NCBI GenBank assembly: GCA_030645495.1
Contig: JAUSLV010000018.1
Location: 372,001 to 436,000 of the forward strand
Source of the DNA: Actinomycetota bacterium
Lineage (GTDB): Bacteria > Actinomycetota > Acidimicrobiia > Acidimicrobiales > Ilumatobacteraceae
Length of the DNA stretch: 64,000 nt
Reading direction: 5' to 3'
Shown here: positions 35,910 to 45,034 of the stretch, piece after piece
Numbering within the stretch: the first letter of the stretch is position 1
How the letters are laid out: the number at the start of each line of letters is the position of its first letter
Translations under genes and position numbers: made by a program
Notes under the pieces: model-generated
The model's input: the letters and a program-made list of their open reading frames with translations, nothing else
Told to the model about the DNA's origin: nothing
Database searches by the model: none

Positions 35910-37277
35910 ATGTCCACTGACCCCAGAATTCTCGACGACATCGTCAAGGCGTACGACGTACGCGGCACGGTGCCCGACCAAGTCAACACCGATGTCGCCT
36001 ACGCGCTCGGCGTGGCCTTCGCCCGGTTCTGCGGCACCGACCGTCTGCTCGTCGCTCGCGACATGCGCCCGTCGGGCCCCGAGCTGGTGGAAGCGTTCTC
36101 CCGCGGCGCCATGGAGCAGGGTGTCGACGTGGTCGATCTCGGCCTGGCCAGCACCGACCTGATGTACTACGCAGCCGGCACGCTCGATGCGCCCGGCGCG
36201 ATGTTCACCGCGTCGCACAACCCGGCGCAGTACAACGGTGTGAAGTTCTGCCTCAGCGGCGCCCGCCCGGTGGGTGTCGATACCGGCCTCGACGACGTGA
36301 AGCGGATGGCACAAGAGGTGCTGGCCGGTCGTGGCCCGGCCGCTGCCGCCACCGCCGGGTCGTCGTCCACCCGCAACCTGTTGTCCGCGTTCGCCGACCA
36401 CGTGGTGTCGTTCGTCGACATCGCGGCGCTGCGTCCGCTGAAGGTGGTGGCCGACACGGCCAACGGCATGGGCGGTCTCGTGGTTCCGGCCGTGTTCGAA
36501 CGGCTGCCGCAGATCACGATCGAGGTGATGTACGGCGAACTCGACGGCACGTTCCCGAACCACCCCGCCGATCCGCTGCAGCCGGCCAACCAGCGCGACC
36601 TGCAGGCTCGCGTGGTCTCCGGCGGGTTCGACATCGGCCTCGCGTTCGACGGCGACGCCGACCGCGTGTTCGTGGTCGACGAGACCGGCCGCGGTCTCAG
36701 CGGTAGCACGACCACGGCGATGCTGGCGGCTGGTGTGCTGCGCAACAACCCGGGCGCCACGATCCTGCACAACCTGATCTGCTCACGGGCGGTGCCGGAG
36801 GTGGTGCGCGAGCACGGTGGCATCCCGGTGCGCACGAAGGTGGGCCACTCGTTCATCAAGCAGCAAATGGCCGAAACCGGTGCGGTCTTCGGCGGAGAGC
36901 ACTCGGCGCACTACTACTTCCTGCGCAACTTCCGCGCTGACAGCGGCCTCATCGCCAGCATGCTCGTGCTCAACGAGGTCAGCCTGGCGCAGGCACCCTT
37001 GTCCGTGGTGCGCAAGCCGTTCGAGCGCTACTCGTCGAGCGGCGAGATCAACACCGCGGTCGCCGACACCCAGGCGGTCATCGACCGAGTTGCCGCCGAG
37101 TTCGCATCGTTCACGCAGGACCACCTCGATGGGCTGACTGTCGACTGCGGTCCGTGGTGGTTCAACCTCCGTCCGTCGAACACCGAGCCCCTGCTGCGCC
37201 TCAACCTCGAGGCCCCCACGCGCGACGAGTGCGACCAGCGGGTACACGAACTTCTCGCCCTCATCACCAGCGTCTAG
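35910..37277 (+). CDS. manB: Phosphomannomutase / phosphoglucomutase (ManB)
   Basis: A 455-residue alpha-D-phosphohexomutase that interconverts mannose-6-phosphate and mannose-1-phosphate for GDP-mannose synthesis. All four domains are seen. The phosphoserine loop is FTASHNPAQYNG, the Mg2+ loop is AFDGDADRVFVVDE, and the sugar-binding loop is GGEHSAHYYF. The phosphate-binding loop is LRPSNTEPLLRLN near the C-terminus. GEHSAH is the mannose/glucose-specific signature. It provides substrate for the nucleotidyltransferase at 16.5 kb. The Trm112 gene follows after nine bases, a neighbour pair common in Actinobacteria. Confidence 0.93.
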   Translation: MSTDPRILDDIVKAYDVRGTVPDQVNTDVAYALGVAFARFCGTDRLLVARDMRPSGPELVEAFSRGAMEQGVDVVDLGLASTDLMYYAAGTLDAPGAMFTASHNPAQYNGVKFCLSGARPVGVDTGLDDVKRMAQEVLAGRGPAAAATAGSSSTRNLLSAFADHVVSFVDIAALRPLKVVADTANGMGGLVVPAVFERLPQITIEVMYGELDGTFPNHPADPLQPANQRDLQARVVSGGFDIGLAFDGDADRVFVVDETGRGLSGSTTTAMLAAGVLRNNPGATILHNLICSRAVPEVVREHGGIPVRTKVGHSFIKQQMAETGAVFGGEHSAHYYFLRNFRADSGLIASMLVLNEVSLAQAPLSVVRKPFERYSSSGEINTAVADTQAVIDRVAAEFASFTQDHLDGLTVDCGPWWFNLRPSNTEPLLRLNLEAPTRDECDQRVHELLALITSV

Positions 37278-37286
37278 GAGCCCCAG

Positions 37287-37523
37287 ATGTCGCTCGACCC
37301 CCGCCTGCTCGCCGTGCTCGCGTGCCCTCTCGACAAGGGTCCGTTGTACTACCTGGGCGACGACGAAGGCCTGTACAACCCCCGTCTGCAGCGCCGCTAC
37401 CTGGTACGCGAGGGAATTCCGGTGATGTTGCCCGACGAGGCAGTGGCCGTCACCGACGACGAGGCGAAGGCGCTCGACGCCCGCATCGCCTCCGGTGAAC
37501 TGACACCGACCTTCACCCCCTGA
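37287..37523 (+). CDS. Trm112-family protein
   Basis: This 78-residue protein is of the Trm112/YcaR type: LDPRLLAVLACPLDKGPLYYL followed by LYNPRLQRRYLVREGIPVMLPDEAV. Only one Cys of the usual zinc ribbon is present (ACPLDKG), as in many actinobacterial members, which therefore probably do not bind zinc. Eukaryotic and archaeal Trm112 activates methyltransferases. The bacterial role is unclear, though the location after manB is typical. A GGAG Shine-Dalgarno precedes the ATG. Confidence 0.85.
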   Translation: MSLDPRLLAVLACPLDKGPLYYLGDDEGLYNPRLQRRYLVREGIPVMLPDEAVAVTDDEAKALDARIASGELTPTFTP

Positions 37524-37547
37524 AGCCCGCCCAACGGACGTGACTGC

Positions 37548-37553
37548 TAGCAT
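37548..37553 (+). promoter_or_regulatory. Leaderless -10 box of the secreted repeat protein
   Basis: TAGCAT is 7 bases before the ATG at 37561. Confidence 0.55.
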
Positions 37554-37560
37554 TTCTTCG

Positions 37561-39042
37561 ATGAAGCGCCACTCGATCGCCCGTGTGTCCCTGGTTGCGG
37601 CCGCCACCCTGGCCGCCGCTGTGGGGTTGATCCCTTCTGGCCCTGTTGCGCTCGTGGCGGCGGCCGATCCGTGCAGTCTGTGTGCCGGTGGCGAGTACCA
37701 CCCGGTCACGCCCGTGCGCATCTTCGACTCGCGTCACACCGACGACACGCCGGGTAGCGCCGGGATCAACGATGTGTCGCCGCTGGGCGCCAAGCCGCTG
37801 GCTCCGTCGCGGCCCACGTTCGATGTGCAACTGCTCGGCGCGCTGGCCGGCACTCCCGGCAGCCCGCTGGCCGACCTCACCACCAACGATGTGCTGTCCG
37901 TGATGATCAGCGTCACCGTGGTGCTGCCCACTCACGAGGGCTGGCTCGCCGCCTATCCCACGGGTGAGTCGCCCGCCACGCTCAGCTCGATCCTCAACTT
38001 CTCCGCCGGGCAGACCGTGCCCAACCTGGCGATCGTGCGTCCGGGCGTCGGTGGCAAGCTCACCGTGCAGATGTTCTCGCCCTACAACGGTTCGGCCCAC
38101 GTGCTGATCGACGTGCAGGGGTGGTTCTCCACCAGCAACTACACGGCCGGTACCCCCGATCCTGCCGACGAGCGTGGTACCCGCCTCATCCCGGTGCCCC
38201 CCGTGCGCATCATGGAAACCCGCACCAACTACGGCGGCACCGGCCCGCTCGGGCCGTCCGAACTGCGCCGTCTCGTGATCCGTGGCGCCGATGGAACTTC
38301 GCCCGTGGTGGCCGATGTGGTGCCCGACCGCTCCACGATCGAAGGGGTGCTGCTCAACGTCACTGCAGTCTCGCCCACGACGTCCACCTTCGTGGCAGTG
38401 GTGCCCGACGACCCGCTCGGTCGTCCCGCCACCTCGAACCTCAACCTGTTGGGCGGCGACGTGAAGGCCAACCAGGTGGCCGTCCCGCTCGACGCGCTCG
38501 GCGAGATCCCCGATGGCGACATCTTCTTGTTCAACCTCGCCGGTCAGACCGAGCTCGTGGTCGACGTGGTCGGCTACTTCGAGCGCATCACCGACGATGG
38601 CGTGCCCGAGACCCGCCAGGGTCGCGTCATCCCGCTCACCTCTCCGTTCCGTGTGTTCGACACCCGTGAGCCGTCGTTCGGTGCCGTGCCGCTGGGGCCC
38701 GGCCAGGCCGAGGCGTGGAGCTTCTCCAACTTCGCCGGCAGCGTGAACGTCGACAGCGTGTGGGTGGGCGATCAGCTCGCACTCATCGGCAACCTCACCA
38801 ATGCCAGCCTCGCTCGGCTGTACCCCACGTCGCCGGTCACCGGCTTCCTGACGGCGTTCCCCGCCGATCAGTCGCGGCCCACGGCATCGAACATCAACAC
38901 CAAAGAGGGTCCGCCGGTGCCCAACATGGCACTCGTGATGTACGGCACTGCTGCTGGCAAGGAGTATCAGGCGACCGTGTATAACCACGCCGGCTACACG
39001 CACTACCTGCTCGATGTCAGTGCTGTCGTCCTGGCCGATTGA
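37561..39042 (+). CDS. Secreted triple-repeat beta protein (wall-associated type)
   Basis: A 493-residue secreted protein. Residues 1-35 form a signal peptide ending VALVAAADP. Three copies of a roughly 150-residue module follow. Each begins with a P-x-R-I/V-x-(D/E)-T/S-R strand (VRIFDSR, VRIMETR, FRVFDTR). Each continues through a T-x-x-G/S-F/W-L/V-A-x-x-P segment and a SxLN/SNLN/SNIN strand, and ends H-x-L-x-DV-x-G/A-x. Similar modules are common in secreted actinobacterial proteins, alone or attached to hydrolases; I know of no proven function, but surface or glycan binding is likely. It has no enzymatic domain here. Confidence 0.72.
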   Translation: MKRHSIARVSLVAAATLAAAVGLIPSGPVALVAAADPCSLCAGGEYHPVTPVRIFDSRHTDDTPGSAGINDVSPLGAKPLAPSRPTFDVQLLGALAGTPGSPLADLTTNDVLSVMISVTVVLPTHEGWLAAYPTGESPATLSSILNFSAGQTVPNLAIVRPGVGGKLTVQMFSPYNGSAHVLIDVQGWFSTSNYTAGTPDPADERGTRLIPVPPVRIMETRTNYGGTGPLGPSELRRLVIRGADGTSPVVADVVPDRSTIEGVLLNVTAVSPTTSTFVAVVPDDPLGRPATSNLNLLGGDVKANQVAVPLDALGEIPDGDIFLFNLAGQTELVVDVVGYFERITDDGVPETRQGRVIPLTSPFRVFDTREPSFGAVPLGPGQAEAWSFSNFAGSVNVDSVWVGDQLALIGNLTNASLARLYPTSPVTGFLTAFPADQSRPTASNINTKEGPPVPNMALVMYGTAAGKEYQATVYNHAGYTHYLLDVSAVVLAD

Positions 39043-39047
39043 GCCTC

Positions 39048-39135
39048 TAAGCTGAAGCTCTGCTCGGGCTGATCAGAGAGCTGCCAGTTGGCACCGGCCC
39101 GGTTCCCACCACGCTGATTCCTCGGAGGAACCACC
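39048..39135 (+). promoter_or_regulatory. ahcY promoter and roughly 76-nt leader
   Basis: A -10-like TAAGCT (39048-39053) would start RNA near 39060. The leader has short possible stems (CTCTG/CAGAG, GCCA/TGGC) and ends with a strong GGAGGA Shine-Dalgarno. It does not match the SAH riboswitch pattern I know. Confidence 0.4.
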
Positions 39136-40590
<1,455 letters not shown>

Positions 40591-40599
<9 letters not shown>

Positions 40600-40618
40600 G
40601 TTTTGGCGCTACTGAGTT
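40591..40618 (+). repeat. 12-bp direct repeat spanning the ahcY stop codon
   Basis: CGCTACTGAGTT occurs at 40591-40602, which includes the ahcY stop, and again at 40607-40618. This suggests duplication associated with the hairpin element downstream. Confidence 0.85.
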
Positions 40619-40652
40619 CTCGGTTTCTGGGGCTGATTCGTCCCAATCCAGC

Positions 40653-40699
40653 AACTGGGGCTGTTCTGTTCCGGAGTTCGGAACGGAACAGCCCCAGTT
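40653..40699 (+). terminator. Long hairpin downstream of ahcY
   Basis: The arm starting AACTGGGGCTG (40653) pairs with the one ending CAGCCCCAGTT (40699). The stem is about 21 bp with a single G-U-type mismatch and a five-base loop. It has no T-tract. It may stop ahcY transcription or be part of a repeat element. Confidence 0.6.
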
Positions 40700-40712
40700 C
40701 TGGGGTCGGGAT

Positions 40713-40755
40713 CTGGGAAGGCCCGGTCCCGCAATGCGGGACCGGGCCTTCCCAG
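40713..40755 (+). terminator. 20-bp perfect palindrome with 3-nt loop
   Basis: CTGGGAAGGCCCGG... (40713-40732) pairs perfectly with 40736-40755 around AAT. Its geometry is identical to the palindrome at 7293-7335, with unrelated sequence. It lies 14 bases after the preceding hairpin. The remaining 110 bases to cysK contain TTGATT (40799) and TAAAGT (40819), a possible cysK promoter. Confidence 0.6.
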
Positions 40756-40865
40756 TGCTGTCGCCGCCAGGTCGGGAATGAGCTGCGGAGGAGCGGTGTT
40801 GATTCCTGCTAATCCCGACTAAAGTGGTCGGCAAATCACGGATCAGCCCACCGAGGAGCACTCCA

Positions 40866-41801
40866 ATGGCCAACATCGCGAACGACGTCACCGCCCTGGT
40901 GGGCAACACACCTCTCGTGCGGATCAATCGCCTCACGGCCGGCGCCGCTGCCGAAGTCGTGGCCAAGCTCGAGTTCTACAACCCGGCCAGCAGCGTGAAA
41001 GACCGCATCGGCGTGGCCATGCTCGATGCCGCCGCAGCAGCCGGCAAGATCGGCCCCGACACCGTGATCGTCGAGCCCACCTCGGGCAACACCGGGATCG
41101 CGCTGGCGATGGCAGCCGCGGCGCGAGGCATCAAGATCGTGCTCACGATGCCCGAGACGATGAGCAAGGAGCGGCGCATGCTGCTGCGGGCCTACGGCGC
41201 GGAGCTGATCCTCACCCCCGGCCCCGAGGGCATGGGTGGCGCGATCGCCAAGGCCACCGAGTTGGCCGCCAGCGACCCGAAGTACTACATGCCCCAGCAG
41301 TTCGAGAACCCGGCCAACCCGGCCATCCACCGCGCCACGACCGCCGAGGAGATCTGGCGCGACACCGACGGCAAGATCGACTTCTTCGTCGGCGGCGTGG
41401 GCACCGGCGGCACGATCAGCGGTGCCGGCGCTCGCTTGAAGGAACTGAACCCGAAGCTGAAGGTCGTGGCCGTCGAGCCGGCCGCGTCAGCCGTGATGTC
41501 CGGTGGCCCGAAGGGGCCGCACCCGATCCAGGGCATCGGCGCCGGCTTCATCCCGAAGAACATGGACATGTCGGTGACCGACGAGATCATCCAGGTGGGC
41601 AACGACGACGCGTTCGCCATCGCCCGCCGCATGGGTAAGGAGGAGGGCCTGCTGGTGGGCATCTCCAGCGGTGCCGCCGTGTGGGCCGCGCTGCAGGTGG
41701 CCAACCGCCCCGAGAACAAGGGCAAGCGCATCGTGGTGATCATCCCGTCGTACGGCGAGCGTTACCTCTCGACGGCGCTCTACGCCGACCTGGCCGATTG
41801 A
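40866..41801 (+). CDS. cysK: Cysteine synthase A (O-acetylserine sulfhydrylase)
   Basis: A 311-residue PLP enzyme making cysteine from O-acetylserine and sulfide. It has [12 protein letters not shown], the PLP-lysine motif [15 protein letters not shown], the substrate loop [12 protein letters not shown], the phosphate loop GTGGTISG and the C-terminal GISSGAAV. The ATG at 40866 is chosen because GAGGAG precedes it and homology starts there; an upstream in-frame start at 40824 is unsupported. cysE follows after two bases, so synthesis and use of O-acetylserine are coupled. Confidence 0.95.
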   Translation: MANIANDVTALVGNTPLVRINRLTAGAAAEVVAKLEFYNPASSVKDRIGVAMLDAAAAAGKIGPDTVIVEPTSGNTGIALAMAAAARGIKIVLTMPETMSKERRMLLRAYGAELILTPGPEGMGGAIAKATELAASDPKYYMPQQFENPANPAIHRATTAEEIWRDTDGKIDFFVGGVGTGGTISGAGARLKELNPKLKVVAVEPAASAVMSGGPKGPHPIQGIGAGFIPKNMDMSVTDEIIQVGNDDAFAIARRMGKEEGLLVGISSGAAVWAALQVANRPENKGKRIVVIIPSYGERYLSTALYADLAD

Positions 41802-41803
41802 TC

Positions 41804-42505
41804 ATGAACAACTGGCGACGCGACCTCTACGCGGCGCGCGACCGCGACCCGGCCGCGCGTAGCGCGCTCGAGGTGGCGTTGCTGTACCCCGGTGTGCATG
41901 CGATCTGGGCGCACCGGCTGGCCCACCGGTTGTGGCGACGCGACCAACGGTTCCTCGGGCGCGCCGTGTCGCAGATGGCCCGCAAGTTCACCGGCATCGA
42001 GATCCACCCGGGTGCCACCATCGGCGGCGGGTTGTTCATCGACCATGGCATGGGTGTCGTGATCGGCGAGACCGCCGTGGTGGGCGAAGACGTCACGATC
42101 TACCACGGCGTCACGCTCGGTGGCACCACGCTCGACAAGGGCCGGAAGCGGCACCCCACGATCGGTGACCGCGTGATCATCGGTGCCGGCGCGAAGGTGC
42201 TCGGTGCGATCGTGGTGGGCGACGACAGCCGCATCGGCGCCAACTCGGTGGTCGTGCGCGCCGTGCCGCCGAAGTCGGTGGTGGTGGGCGTGCCCGGCCA
42301 GATCGTGTCGCGCAGCCGCGTCAACATGGCCGTGCTCGAGCCCGATCTCGACGAGGCCGTGCTGCCCGACCTGGTGGGCGCCAGCCTGTCCAGCCTGCTC
42401 GACCGCGTCGACGAGTTGGAGACCGCTATCAGCGGCGCTCCCTCCCACTCGGCGGTGCACCGCAGCGCCGACGGCGTGTGGAGCGGCCTCGACTTCAGCA
42501 TCTGA
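41804..42505 (+). CDS. cysE: Serine O-acetyltransferase
   Basis: A 233-residue left-handed beta-helix acetyltransferase that provides O-acetylserine to CysK. The family segments are present: [24 protein letters not shown] (read in parts), [17 protein letters not shown] and [19 protein letters not shown]. Like other actinobacterial forms, it has a short N-terminal helical part and an extended C-terminus of about 60 residues with coiled-coil character. This extended tail lacks the usual terminal Ile that binds CysK (it ends DFSI, so a terminal Ile is in fact present and complex formation is possible). No clear Shine-Dalgarno; coupled to cysK. Confidence 0.92.
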   Translation: MNNWRRDLYAARDRDPAARSALEVALLYPGVHAIWAHRLAHRLWRRDQRFLGRAVSQMARKFTGIEIHPGATIGGGLFIDHGMGVVIGETAVVGEDVTIYHGVTLGGTTLDKGRKRHPTIGDRVIIGAGAKVLGAIVVGDDSRIGANSVVVRAVPPKSVVVGVPGQIVSRSRVNMAVLEPDLDEAVLPDLVGASLSSLLDRVDELETAISGAPSHSAVHRSADGVWSGLDFSI

Positions 42506-42519
42506 GTCTGAACCTTCGG

Positions 42520-42539
42520 CCCACCCACCCAAACCTCCC
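42520..42539 (-). repeat. G-quadruplex-capable tract, left end of the DUF559 unit
   Basis: On the minus strand, four runs of three G are separated by loops of 6, 1 and 1 bases. It lies directly outside the left 21-bp inverted repeat. Confidence 0.6.
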
Positions 42540-42592
42540 GCTTGTGTCACACACCGACCACGGAGGACCGTGGTCGCTGTGTGACCGGGAGG
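42534..42592. terminator. Imperfect 25-bp hairpin between cysE and the DUF559 gene
   Basis: CCTCCCG (42534) pairs with CGGGAGG (42586-42592). Within this, GTCACACACCGACCACGG (42546-42563) pairs with 42568-42585 with one mismatch, around an AGGA loop. It covers the DUF559 stop codon and could terminate both convergent genes. Confidence 0.6.
42542..42562 (+). repeat. Left copy of 21-bp inverted repeat
   Basis: The core TGTGTCACACACCGACCA is identical to the reverse complement of 43545-43565, on the other side of the DUF559 gene. It contains the small palindrome TGTGTCACACA and the DUF559 stop codon. Confidence 0.85.
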
Positions 42593-43488
42593 GAGGCGAT
42601 GAGCACGTGCAGCACGCGCGCTGGTGACTCGATGACGTCGACGGTGGTGAACTCGAGTACCACCATCCCGGTCTGCTGCAGGTGGTTCCGCCGGTGGGCG
42701 TCCTTGCGGCGGTCGCTGTCCGACGAATGACCGAGTCTGCCGCAGACTTCCACCACGACACGGGTGCCGGGAAACTGGAAGTCGACTCGGGCGACAGTGG
42801 TTCCGTTCGCGCGGAAGACGACCTGGGGTCGAGGGCGCGGCAGCCCGGCCTCGCGCACCAGACGGAGGAAGCGTCGCTCCAGGTACGACTCGCCGCCGCT
42901 GTCCAGCAGCAATTCGCGCAGTCGGACCACGCCGTACCGGCCTGATCCGCCGAGCTCGCCCAAGCGTTCCGTCAGCCGTGCCAACGCGGTGCGCCGCAGT
43001 CGTATGGCGCTGTCGATCGCCCGTTCCAGTTGCGCAGACGTGGTGCCTTGTGTGGCCCAGTCGATGATCGCGCGGGCAGCCGTCGTGGCGCGCACCCCGT
43101 CATGCCGGATCACGTCGCTTTCGTTCCAGCGTGTCGTGGTGTGCAGCACCAGGCTGCGGATGCTTCGCCGACCGCGTGGCACAAGGAACTCGGCCGTCAC
43201 CGGCGTCGGTACGTCCACGCCGAGCCACGCCAGCGATGATGACCCGAACAGCGCGCCGCGATGACCGAGCCATGCGGCGCCGGCCCGCACGCTCATGTCG
43301 AACGTCGACGGTGTAGCGGCGTGGCGGTAGTGGTGTGGCGCCACCTCGATCCACAATCCGGCGTCCTGCGCTCGGTGCCATGCCTGCGGTCCCATCACGG
43401 TGAGGGCGTCGGCATCGGTGACGAGGCCGCCGTTGCAGGCACCCATCGTGATCAGGGGGAGAGAACGTTCCATGCCCCTACTGGGCAC
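42547..43488 (-). CDS. DUF559 / AbiEi-like domain protein (PD-(D/E)xK-type nuclease-like)
   Basis: A 313-residue protein of a group abundant in Actinobacteria. The N-terminal half (residues 20-110) resembles an AbiEi-like winged-helix region with RHAATP and GSSSLAWLG; the middle holds HDGVRATTAARAIIDWA. The C-terminal 110 residues are DUF559, related to Vsr and PD-(D/E)xK nucleases: SYLERRFLRLVREAGLP, then VARVDFQFPGTRVVVEVCG with the Asp and Glu of the fold. Activity is unproven; no partner antitoxin or toxin gene is adjacent. It lies inside a pair of inverted repeats. The GTG at 43488 is the longest start; ATG at 43473 is an alternative. Confidence 0.78.
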   Translation of the reverse strand: MPSRGMERSLPLITMGACNGGLVTDADALTVMGPQAWHRAQDAGLWIEVAPHHYRHAATPSTFDMSVRAGAAWLGHRGALFGSSSLAWLGVDVPTPVTAEFLVPRGRRSIRSLVLHTTTRWNESDVIRHDGVRATTAARAIIDWATQGTTSAQLERAIDSAIRLRRTALARLTERLGELGGSGRYGVVRLRELLLDSGGESYLERRFLRLVREAGLPRPRPQVVFRANGTTVARVDFQFPGTRVVVEVCGRLGHSSDSDRRKDAHRRNHLQQTGMVVLEFTTVDVIESPARVLHVLIASLPVTQRPRSSVVGV

Positions 43489-43544
43489 AGCGACATCGAC
43501 GGACCGGCAACACCCGCTCCGGTCACACCCCGTTCACCGCCACT

Positions 43545-43565
43545 CGTGGTCGGTGTGTGACACAA
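43545..43565 (-). repeat. Right copy of 21-bp inverted repeat
   Basis: It is identical in reverse complement to 42542-42562. It lies 57 bases upstream of the DUF559 start, in the 116-base gap to the YczE gene. Confidence 0.85.
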
Positions 43566-43569
43566 ACGA

Positions 43570-43592
43570 GGGTTGGGGGTTGGGGGGGTGGG
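43570..43592 (+). repeat. G-quadruplex-capable tract, right end of the DUF559 unit
   Basis: G3-TT-G5-TT-G7-T-G3 on the plus strand satisfies the standard quadruplex pattern with loops of 1-2 bases. It mirrors the tract at 42520-42539, outside the right inverted repeat. Confidence 0.65.
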
Positions 43593-43604
43593 ATGCGGCG
43601 TGGA

Positions 43605-44231
43605 TCAGTGGGCCGTGGCCAGGACGGTGACGTCGCCCTTGAGGCGCAGCCGGGGCATGAACACGTGCACCAGCGGGCCGATCCCGAACGTGAAGGCCAC
43701 GGTGCCGATGCCGATCGCGCCCCCCAGGGCGAGGCCGACGGCCAAGACCGCCAGCTCGATGCCGGTGCGGGCCACGCGCACGCTGATACCGCGCTTGGAC
43801 AAGCCCAGCATCAGGCCGTCGCGCGGCCCCGAGCCGAGCCCGGCACCGATGTACAGGCCGGTGCCGATGCCGATCGAGAGCAGGCCGACGGCCAGGTAGG
43901 CGAAACGCACGACCAACAGGTTCGAGTGCGGGAGGTGGTCGTCGATGAGGAACACGACCAGGCCGATCTCGATCGCGTTGAGCAGCGTGCCCAGGCCCAT
44001 CTTCTCCTTCAGCGGGATCCACAGCAGCACGATGACCGCGCCGGTGATCTCGATCACGATGCCGGTGGCCAGGCCGGTCTTGCGGCCGAACCCTTGGTGG
44101 AAGACGTCCCACGGAGCGAGGCCGAGCTCGGAGGTGATGAACATGCTGATCCCGAGCCCGAACATCGCGAGGCCGACGACGCAGCGGAGAATTCGCTCGG
44201 GAAGGCGGTCGGCGGGCAGCGCAAGGAACAT
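43605..44231 (-). CDS. YczE/YitT-like membrane protein
   Basis: A 208-residue polytopic membrane protein of the YczE group (COG2364). It has five or six hydrophobic segments and the family landmarks ELGLAPWDVFHQGF near residues 36-49, and GLGSGPRDGLMLGLSKR near 124-140. These twin G-x-x-P-x-D segments repeat in each half. Transported substrate is unknown; some relatives flank regulators of export. The ATG at 44231 is preferred because a TAGCGT box sits 8 bases before it; the frame extends to 44276. Confidence 0.85.
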   Translation of the reverse strand: MFLALPADRLPERILRCVVGLAMFGLGISMFITSELGLAPWDVFHQGFGRKTGLATGIVIEITGAVIVLLWIPLKEKMGLGTLLNAIEIGLVVFLIDDHLPHSNLLVVRFAYLAVGLLSIGIGTGLYIGAGLGSGPRDGLMLGLSKRGISVRVARTGIELAVLAVGLALGGAIGIGTVAFTFGIGPLVHVFMPRLRLKGDVTVLATAH

Positions 44232-44239
44232 CGGCGGCG

Positions 44240-44245
44240 ACGCTA
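44240..44245 (-). promoter_or_regulatory. Leaderless -10 box of the YczE gene
   Basis: TAGCGT on the minus strand is 8 bases from the ATG at 44231. It lies inside the longer frame, which argues against the upstream start. Confidence 0.5.
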
Positions 44246-44284
44246 CCGGAAACCCTGTGAGACCCCCCTGGTACATATTCCACC

Positions 44285-45034
44285 ATGATGTTCACCAGTT
44301 CCTGCGCCGGCTGCAATCAACCGGGTGTCGTGCTCTGCCACCGCTGCCGCTTCGCCCTCGCCAGCGCGAAAGCCCAGGTCAGCGATGGTGGGGTGCTCTC
44401 TCCGCTACCGTTCGAAGGCGTGGCTCGGCGGGTGGTGCACGGGCTGAAGTATCGCAACCGCCGGCAAGTGGCCAAGGTGCTGGCCACGCTGATCGCTCGC
44501 CGGCTGAAGCTCGGCCGGGTCGATGTCGTCACCTGGGCGCCCACCAGCGGCTCACGCGCTCGCGCTCGCGGGTACGACCAGGCCGAGCTGTTGGCCAGGG
44601 CCGTCGCCCACGAGCTGGGGGTGCCGTGTCGCCGCCTGCTGTACCGCTGCCACGGCCAGCAGCAAACGGGGCACACTCGCGCCGAGCGTCTGCAGGGGCC
44701 GCAGTTCCGTGCCCGCCCCGTGTCGCAGCGCCTGCGCGTGCTGCTGGTCGACGATGTCGTCACCACCGGCGCCACCATGGCTGCTGCTCGCGACGCGCTG
44801 TTGGGAGCCGGTATCGGCGAGGTGCTGTGCGTCGCCGCAGCGTCCACGCCCGCTCACGCAGGTCAGCCGGTGAAGCCCGCCCAGCGGCGCACGGTGGCGA
44901 TGGCCTCGGCCGGGTCCTCGCCCACCACCACGCCGCGCATGCCCACCGCATCGGCGGCCGCCACGTTGGAGGGCACGTCGTCCAGGAAGGCCGTCCGCTC
45001 GGGCTGGGCACCCAGCCTGGCCAGGGCCAGCTGA
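44285..45034 (+). CDS. ComF-family phosphoribosyltransferase-like protein with C-terminal extension
   Basis: A 249-residue ComF-like protein. An N-terminal zinc-ribbon-like pair of motifs (CAGC, CHRC) precedes a PRTase domain: HGLKYRNRRQVAKVL, WAPTSGSRARARGYDQAELLARAVA and the PRPP loop VLLVDDVVTTGATMAAA. ComF proteins help DNA uptake in competent species, but most actinobacterial members have no assigned role. Homology ends near residue 197. The last 55 residues (Ala/Thr/Ser/Arg-rich) run antisense through the HAD gene for 172 bases, which probably reflects loss of the original stop. ATG at 44288 is an equal start. Confidence 0.8.
   Translation: MMFTSSCAGCNQPGVVLCHRCRFALASAKAQVSDGGVLSPLPFEGVARRVVHGLKYRNRRQVAKVLATLIARRLKLGRVDVVTWAPTSGSRARARGYDQAELLARAVAHELGVPCRRLLYRCHGQQQTGHTRAERLQGPQFRARPVSQRLRVLLVDDVVTTGATMAAARDALLGAGIGEVLCVAAASTPAHAGQPVKPAQRRTVAMASAGSSPTTTPRMPTASAAATLEGTSSRKAVRSGWAPSLARAS

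Noticed and set aside
33156-36770. 1204-codon antisense open frame over the membrane protein and manB
   Set aside because: It shows no motif and has His/Arg/Val-rich shadow composition. The plus strand carries clear families.
39054-39135. SAH riboswitch upstream of ahcY
   Set aside because: The leader lacks the conserved GAGGAGCGCUGC and GGCUCGG segments I associate with the class; it is reported only as a structured leader.
42547-43488. AbiE-type toxin-antitoxin pair
   Set aside because: The N-terminal resemblance to AbiEi is present, but there is no AbiEii-like nucleotidyltransferase next to it; the DUF559 domain is on the same chain.
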